Shown: positions 58,261 to 64,000 of the stretch, one piece after another | Layout of the letters: each line of letters starts with the position of its first letter | How positions within the stretch are numbered: the stretch's first letter is position 1 | Assembly: GCA_022818135.1 (NCBI GenBank) | Contig: JAFMSR010000002.1 | Location: forward strand, 44,926,699 to 44,990,698 | Direction: 5' to 3' | Length of the DNA: 64,000 nucleotides | Source: Saxidomus purpurata | Taxonomy: Eukaryota; Mollusca; Bivalvia; Venerida; Veneridae | Made by a program: the position numbers and the translations under genes | The notes under the pieces: model-generated | Databases searched by the model: none | What the model was told of the DNA's origin: nothing | What the model saw: only the letters and a program-made list of their open reading frames with translations

Positions 58261-58510
58261 AGAGAATACAAGAGAATTGATGCATGGCATTAACATCAAT
58301 GACCCTTCAAGTTCATGTTTTTGTTTATTTTTTGGTATCAGGTAATGTATTTGAATAATGCATTTAGATCACCCTTAATGTCCTTATACCTACCCCAAAC
58401 TGCATTTTTGGAAAGCACATGAAAATGCTAGTGCGGTTAAATTACTTAGCCGTCGTAGATTTCTTCCTTGGATAAAGATACATACATGTATACATGTTCT
58501 CAAGTTCTTT
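58155..58510 (+). repeat. Left arm of large inverted repeat
   Basis: It shares 'GATTGATGCATGGCAT', 'TTTAGATCACCCTTAATGTC', 'ACATGAAAATGCTAG' and 'TTCCTTGGATAAAGATACAT' with the reverse complement of 61195-61620. The spacer is about 2.7 kb. The outer part of the arm coincides with the end of F4. Confidence 0.8.
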
Positions 58511-60782
58511 GCAACATTATAGATGTATTTTTAATAAATTGATTCTGATCTGACATTTAAATATTAATCAGAGTATTGACATACTGATGAACAGCGATTT
58601 TGAGAGATGTCCAAATGTTACAGCTCGCACTTCTCTAGTAAAAATCTAAATTTTAAAATTAATTCATTTTAATTATTCAGGTAAAATTAATTGCAGCTTC
58701 AAAACTAATTTGTCATTTTATGCATTTTCTTTCAATTTCATTTTAATACCGAGTGTATTTGTCACTCATATCTATTTTTAGAGGACTTCCCTAGCTAATG
58801 ACACTAGTGCGTGTGTGTTTTCAAACAATGATTATTTATCAAATATACAGTATTTTTTAATAAATACTAAACAGAATTCAAAGCATCGCCCTCGAGAAGC
58901 TGTACATATTTAACAATATTTTGGCATTTTCGAGTCTCTTTGAGAAGTCTACAGGTGTCTTCGTGCAAAGTAGTTTGCCTAGAAGGATCAGTTTTGAATT
59001 CAGTACAATTTACTTTTTTATTCATGTAATTTAATCCTTTTTAAAACAAATGTTTCACTTAGTATAGGAATAGGTTTTGATATTTTTTACTAATTTAATC
59101 ATTTTTGGAAACAACCTTTTTTAAAATAAGTAATGTTTTATAATAACATTTAATGACTGCTCCTACCATGGATTTTCGGCATTCCGTGTAAGACCCCATC
59201 CTCAAGGGCCGCGCCAATAAGTACACAATTTTGAAAGTTCAATTTTAAAGCAAGACAAATTTCTTCACCAGGTAATAAGTGCTAGAGTAGGTAATCAGGG
59301 GACATTGGTCTTATGCATACATAATAAATGCATACACAATAAATAAATCTTTGATTTTCAAGTATTCATTTACAACATTGAAAATACATGTTTAGTTTTA
59401 TTTAAACTTTCTTATTTAGTGCATGTCCCTTGATTGGATTTGAATAGTGCAACAGTATTTTCTTCGTACTGGTCTTTAATTGGAAGTGGTCTTTTACACC
59501 AGTTTGACTAAATTAGTTATGTCCACATGTATCTTTCACTTATTCCAGAATAACGTCTCTTGCACATGTTCCTGTTTCTCTCATACAGTCTCACAGGTGT
59601 ACATAATCCCTCAGCAACAAGGTTGCATTATCCACGCAGTTTAAAATACAGAATGAAAAGTTACTGTAAACCAATGAAATTTCACGTCAATATTCGTGTT
59701 GACCAATTTTGTACCAATAGGCTTAGTTCTCGACATCATTTAACAAACTGCAAAACTAACGTAAACATATATTTGTGAAGTAAAGAAAACTGATCTGCAC
59801 ATTATTCTATGCGCTGAAAACTGGCTTCTGCAAATGGAGTGAAAATTACATGGTTTACAGTATAATATATTATATTATTATTATCATTATCGTTATTGTT
59901 ATCATTATCATTATTATTATTGTTACTGTTATAGTGATTGTTATGGTTATTATTAACACATCAATTCATACAAATTCATAGTCTATTTTAAACTGCCTAA
60001 TCTAACTGAACCTGCTGAGTAAGCACAATTGGGGTTGGCGTTGTATATGAGAGAAACAGGAGGAATGCAATTGCCATAATGATCTGAAAAGCTAACCATT
60101 TCAATGACAAAAATAAATTTAGTTCACATCAAATCAAAATAGTGTTAAAGTAAACATTCAGTTCTCTTGAACATCAAAACTACAAAATGTAAATAAAGTT
60201 AATACTGAGTTCTACATGTGGAGCATAAAAATATAACATACAGTTAAACCTGTGTTTAAGACCATCCTGCAAATAAAAACCAGCTGGGGCAAAACCTTGC
60301 ACTATTCATTTATAGTGGAAACATCTTTGAATAAAGACCCCCTGTCAACAAAGACCACTTTAATTTCTTCCGGTCAGCGTTCTTTGCTCTCAGGTTCGGC
60401 TACATCAAAAGGCGATTATTAGCACCGCCCTTAAGATGGGGATATATAGAATGGATTTTGCCAGAAGTCCATAAAGGGCGTCAAAATGCTTACACAAAAA
60501 CCGACTGACTTCAACACTGATCTTATTGGCCAACCAATTACCCGAAGACACCTCTTGACTACACAAAGACACCAGAAAACGCCAAAATATTGTTATACAT
60601 TGGATGTCTGGTTAGGGCAGTGGTTAGCACACTGGCTTCTCAGCAATGCCACCCAAGTTCGAGCCCATGTTAAATGGTTTGTAGTTACTAGATAGAACAG
60701 GTGGGTTTTCCCAGTAAGACTAACATACACCAAAACCTGTGCAGTTGATTCAAAAGCTTGAGTTGTCCTATGTCTGTTGTTA
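58511..60782. other. Spacer of the inverted repeat: AT-rich DNA, microsatellite and SINE head
   Basis: Contains an imperfect (ATT/ATC)n run at about 59868-59955. A tRNA-like SINE head on the plus strand at about 60605-60670 has 'GCAGTGGTTAGCACACTGG' (A box) and AGTTCGAGCCC (B box). 'TACAGTTAAACCTGTGTTTA' near 60239 is a single transposon-end-like stretch without a partner. No gene supported. Confidence 0.5.
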
Positions 60783-61110
60783 TTTGTATCTTCTCGACTT
60801 TAAATTAAGATGATGATTATTATTATCATTATTATTATTATTATTGTATCTTGCTGACTTTAAATAAAGATGATCATGAATCTTGCTGACTTTAAATAAA
60901 GATGATCATGAATCTTGCTGACTTTAAATAAAGATGATCATGAATCTTGCTGACTTTAAATAAAGATGATCATGAATCTTGCTGACTTTAAATAAAGATG
61001 ATCATGAATCTTGCTGACTTTAAATAAAGATGATCATGAATCTTGCTGACTTTAAATAAAGATGATTATTATTATTATAGTATTTTGCTGACTTTAAATA
61101 AAGATGATGA
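60783..61110. repeat. 32-bp minisatellite with AATAAA in each unit, ~8 copies
   Basis: Unit 'TCTTGCTGACTTTAAATAAA' + 'GATGATCATGAA', period 32 bp (60849, 60881 and so on). It is flanked by ATT-rich microsatellite on both sides, with an older half-copy starting near 60790. Confidence 0.92.
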
Positions 61111-61194
61111 TTTTTTTTAATTATTATTATTATTATCATTAAATACAGGTTTGTCATAGGTAAATGTCAGAGACAATTTATAAAAAATACGTCT

Positions 61195-61620
61195 TCAATG
61201 TTAAAAATTGCTTCAAACTTGAGAACATGTATCTTTATCCAAGGAAGAATTTAACTGTTGCATCTAGCATTTTCATGTGTTTTCCACGCACATACATACA
61301 AAAAGACAATTTGGCTTGGTTAAAAGGACATTAAGGGTGATCTAAATGCCTTATTCCAATACATTATCTGATACCAAAAATTGAACAAAAGCATGAACTT
61401 GCAGCACCTTTGATGCCATGCATCAATCCTTCTCTTGTTTCAGATTGAAAAGCATACTTTGCAAGTAATGTAACATCTTTTTTACTTCACAATTTATTTT
61501 CCCCCACCCCAAGGCGAAGGGATATTGTTTTGGCGTTCAACAGGCCTTCAGTCCTTCAGTCTGTCCATCCAGAGCCATAAATAAGGAACCAATGGAAAGA
61601 ATTTCTTAGAATGCCTTATT
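61195..61620 (-). repeat. Right arm of large inverted repeat
   Basis: Reverse complement of the 58155-58510 arm, with small indels and one ~65-bp insertion near 61440-61500. It ends with 'AAGGCGAAGGGATATTGTTT', the inverted end of F4. Confidence 0.8.
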
Positions 61621-62939
61621 CCAATACATTACCAAAAATATAAAAATATACACATAAAAGATGAAAGCACTATGACCAGTCAGAGTTTGCTTGGAAAGAT
61701 CAATAAATTTGCAGATGGCATAATATGTGTGTGCAACAAAAAAACAAGAGCTTTATGTAAGACAGCATGCTCGACTATTCTCAAAACAAAACTTTTGTGA
61801 GTAAATAGTAAAACAAAATTGAGCTGCTGACTCTGTATGTATAAACTAGAAAACTGTAATCATAAAAAAAACGTCGAACGCTATCTATGGTAACTTATAG
61901 AGTCATAATTGTTTTGAGATTTAAGATCAGACATTTTTGTATTTCTTGATACTTTCTGGCAGTCAGCAGATGACAATTCTGATCTTCAATACTAGTCAAT
62001 ATCTAATTCAGAGAAAATAGAAGACCATCATCAAAATAATGCGTTCCAGATAATTGTTCAATTTTCAATGTGATTTTAAAATGTTTAAATCTATATTTGA
62101 CAAAAAAGAAAAATTATGTCTGACAATGTTTTTAATTATCTGTAAAATGATAGCTTAATCTTTGAAATCGGTCAGCAATTTGTTACTAACGACTAAATCT
62201 TTACTTTATCCAATGTTTGTCACGCATGCCAAAATTATTTTGCATTTGATCCCTTTAATATTTCTTTACTCCTTACAGACTATAGCTTAAAATCATTTTA
62301 CGTGCCCAAAATACTTCCCTCAGAATTTAAACATTACACTGAACTAATATGCATATACACAAGTAATACTGTGACGTATTATTATCATACATGATTATGT
62401 TTAACATTGTTTTATAAAGGAGCTTTTAACGGTGTTTACATCACAGATCTTTTACGCTACGGTAAGTGGTGTCAGTTTCATGCGACATGTCTTCTATGGT
62501 CACCTGTCTATTCACATCTTCAATAGGGCCAGAAAACTTGTGAAATCCCTCCATCCATAATTCCTGAAAAACAAAAAACCCACATTGAAGCGACTCCTGA
62601 CAAAATTCTATATGTACACCATACTTGAAAAAATCAAAGTGTTGAAACTCAGTGAAAAATTATCTGAGCGAAAGATGCAGAGGAATGCACATATAGGCTG
62701 AGTACCAATCACTCTTGGGAAGTTTCATTGATTTCCGTCCAGTAGTTGCTGAGAAATGGAACGTACAAACTTGTCTAAAAAAATCAAATTTCAACTCGAT
62801 ATTTAAGTACCCAAGGGCAACATACCGACAATATGCATAATTAGGCTTGGTATCAATCATTCCTCTGAAGTTTCAATGGTTTCCAGCGAGTGGCTGCTGA
62901 GAAATAGTGCAGACAAAATTTGGTGAAACAAGCAAATTC
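61621..62939. other. Unassigned AT-rich DNA
   Basis: No gene or tandem repeat. From about 62650 there are short duplicated lines ('TGGGAAGTTTCATTGATTTC' and 'CTGAAGTTTCAATGGTTTCC') belonging to the left part of the F4-like repeat. Confidence 0.4.
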
Positions 62940-63790
62940 AGTTAATTTATATCCCCTGCCAAATTAAGCAAATAGCTGAAAAAGAAAAAAATGGAAAGTG
63001 AATTGGTCTGTCTGTTTCAGAAAAAAAAGCATTTTTAAAATTTCACTATCCCACTGGGACCTCATCTCCGAGGCAATATTTTATTTCTTCAAGTTTCAGT
63101 CATAAAAAACTTAATTGTTGCAATTAAACTAAAACAGTACAAAATCCCCTTAAGGGCCTCATTTCTGTAAAAATCCAGTTTCTAAATTTTCTGTTGTTAG
63201 AGAATACAAAGTTGATGATTTGTGCCAAACAAATAATATTTTACAAGCCTTTTCAGAAAAAAGAATCATTTTAAAAATTTCACCACCCCATTGGGGCCTC
63301 ATCTCTGAGGGGTAATTCTTTTTTCAGCATCTCGCAGTGATACAGAACTCAATTCTTATCAGTTTAATTCAGTACTATTAGTTTCAGAAAACAAAAATTT
63401 CTAAGTTTCTAAATAGAGTATTTCAGAAAAGCACTACCCCCTCTTAAGGGGCCTCATTTCTAAAAGAATCAGAGAGTGTAGGGGGTGGATATATGAAAGA
63501 GTGATCTTAAATTATTTGAGCCAATTACAATTTAATTTGGATAATCGGTTTCAGAGAAATAGAATTTTAAAGCTTTTATATTGAATATAGAAGAAAATAA
63601 CAATTAAAGGGCAATAACTCTGGAGATACTAATCCGATCTTGACGAAAGATGTGTGTGCGCCGCGCCATTATGCTATTGTAGACTTATTATAAGTTTCAT
63701 GAAATTCTATCCATTTGTTCTTGAGTTATGACTCCGGACCGACGGACAATGCCAAAACAATATCCCTCCGCCTTTGGCGTGGGATAAAAA
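62940..63790 (+). repeat. Dispersed repeat F4, copy 2
   Basis: Matches 57430-58260 in the same order: 'TATATCCCCTGCCAAAT', 'CCCCTTAAGGGCCTCATTTC', 'GTTTCATGAAATTCTATCCA', then 'GCCAAAACAATATCC' and 'CGCCTTTGGCG'. Confidence 0.8.
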
Positions 63791-64000
63791 GGGCTGTAAC
63801 TCAATAAACAAGAGCAGCACGCTCGACTATTCGAAAGCTTGTTGGTAAAATGGGGTTTTTGTCTAAGAACAGGAGTATTGTGTAATTGTCTATAAGAATT
63901 AAGGTCAAAGATATGAAACTTGTTCAAAGACCTTTGTAAATGTACATTGCTTCAAGGCCTTACTCTGGATTCTGCAAGCCACTGGAGGGAGGATGGGGGG

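Overview
The window is invertebrate nuclear DNA, most likely from a bivalve mollusc. This is inferred from low GC content, intron-rich genes, dispersed repeats beginning 'AACAAGAGGGCCA...' and ending '...GGTGAGC', arrays rich in AAGGGAG, and a single-coding-exon TRIM gene. No viral or bacterial segment is visible. All spliced models below were read by eye from splice signals and reading phase; there is no transcript evidence.

Layout. 1-5.4 kb: dispersed and tandem repeats, no gene recognised. 5.4-9.2 kb (minus): a three-exon gene for an RPA-like OB-fold protein. 9.6-17.2 kb (minus): a large Helentron-type rolling-circle transposon with two overlapping reading frames. The first frame carries a 2A-like motif and a cysteine-protease-like region. 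The second carries HUH Rep, Pif1-like helicase and an apurinic-type endonuclease. 18.7-22.9 kb: repeats and plain AT-rich DNA. 22.9-24.7 kb (plus): a TRIM E3 ligase gene. 24.8-31.7 kb (minus): a secreted CUB-LDLa-LDLa-CUB protein in eight coding exons (349 residues). 32.1-36 kb: tRNA-derived SINEs, two adjacent satellite arrays (32-bp and 24-bp units) and a dispersed repeat. 38.2-48.9 kb (minus): a secreted CUB-CUB-LDLa-trypsin protease in eleven coding exons (561 residues). 49.9-64 kb: almost only repeats, including a 4.6-kb satellite of hairpin-prone units of about 60 bp and a large inverted repeat.

How the parts relate. The two CUB/LDLa genes lie head-to-tail on the same strand and share an exon grammar: every module boundary is a phase-1 intron. 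One has an S1 protease domain with complete catalytic residues and the other has none. The TRIM gene converges on the protease-less gene with only 77 bp between stop codons. The RPA-like gene lies directly downstream of the Helentron on the same strand; RPA-like proteins are known partners of some Helitrons, so it may be transposon cargo or an interrupted host gene.

Most interesting points: the 2A-like motif placed just before a protease-like domain in the Helentron; a clean one-base frame break in a T6 tract between its two frames; a 22-bp minisatellite that has amplified the 5' splice site of a CUB exon about fifteen times; and a dispersed element carrying a variable number of internal modules of about 165 bp.
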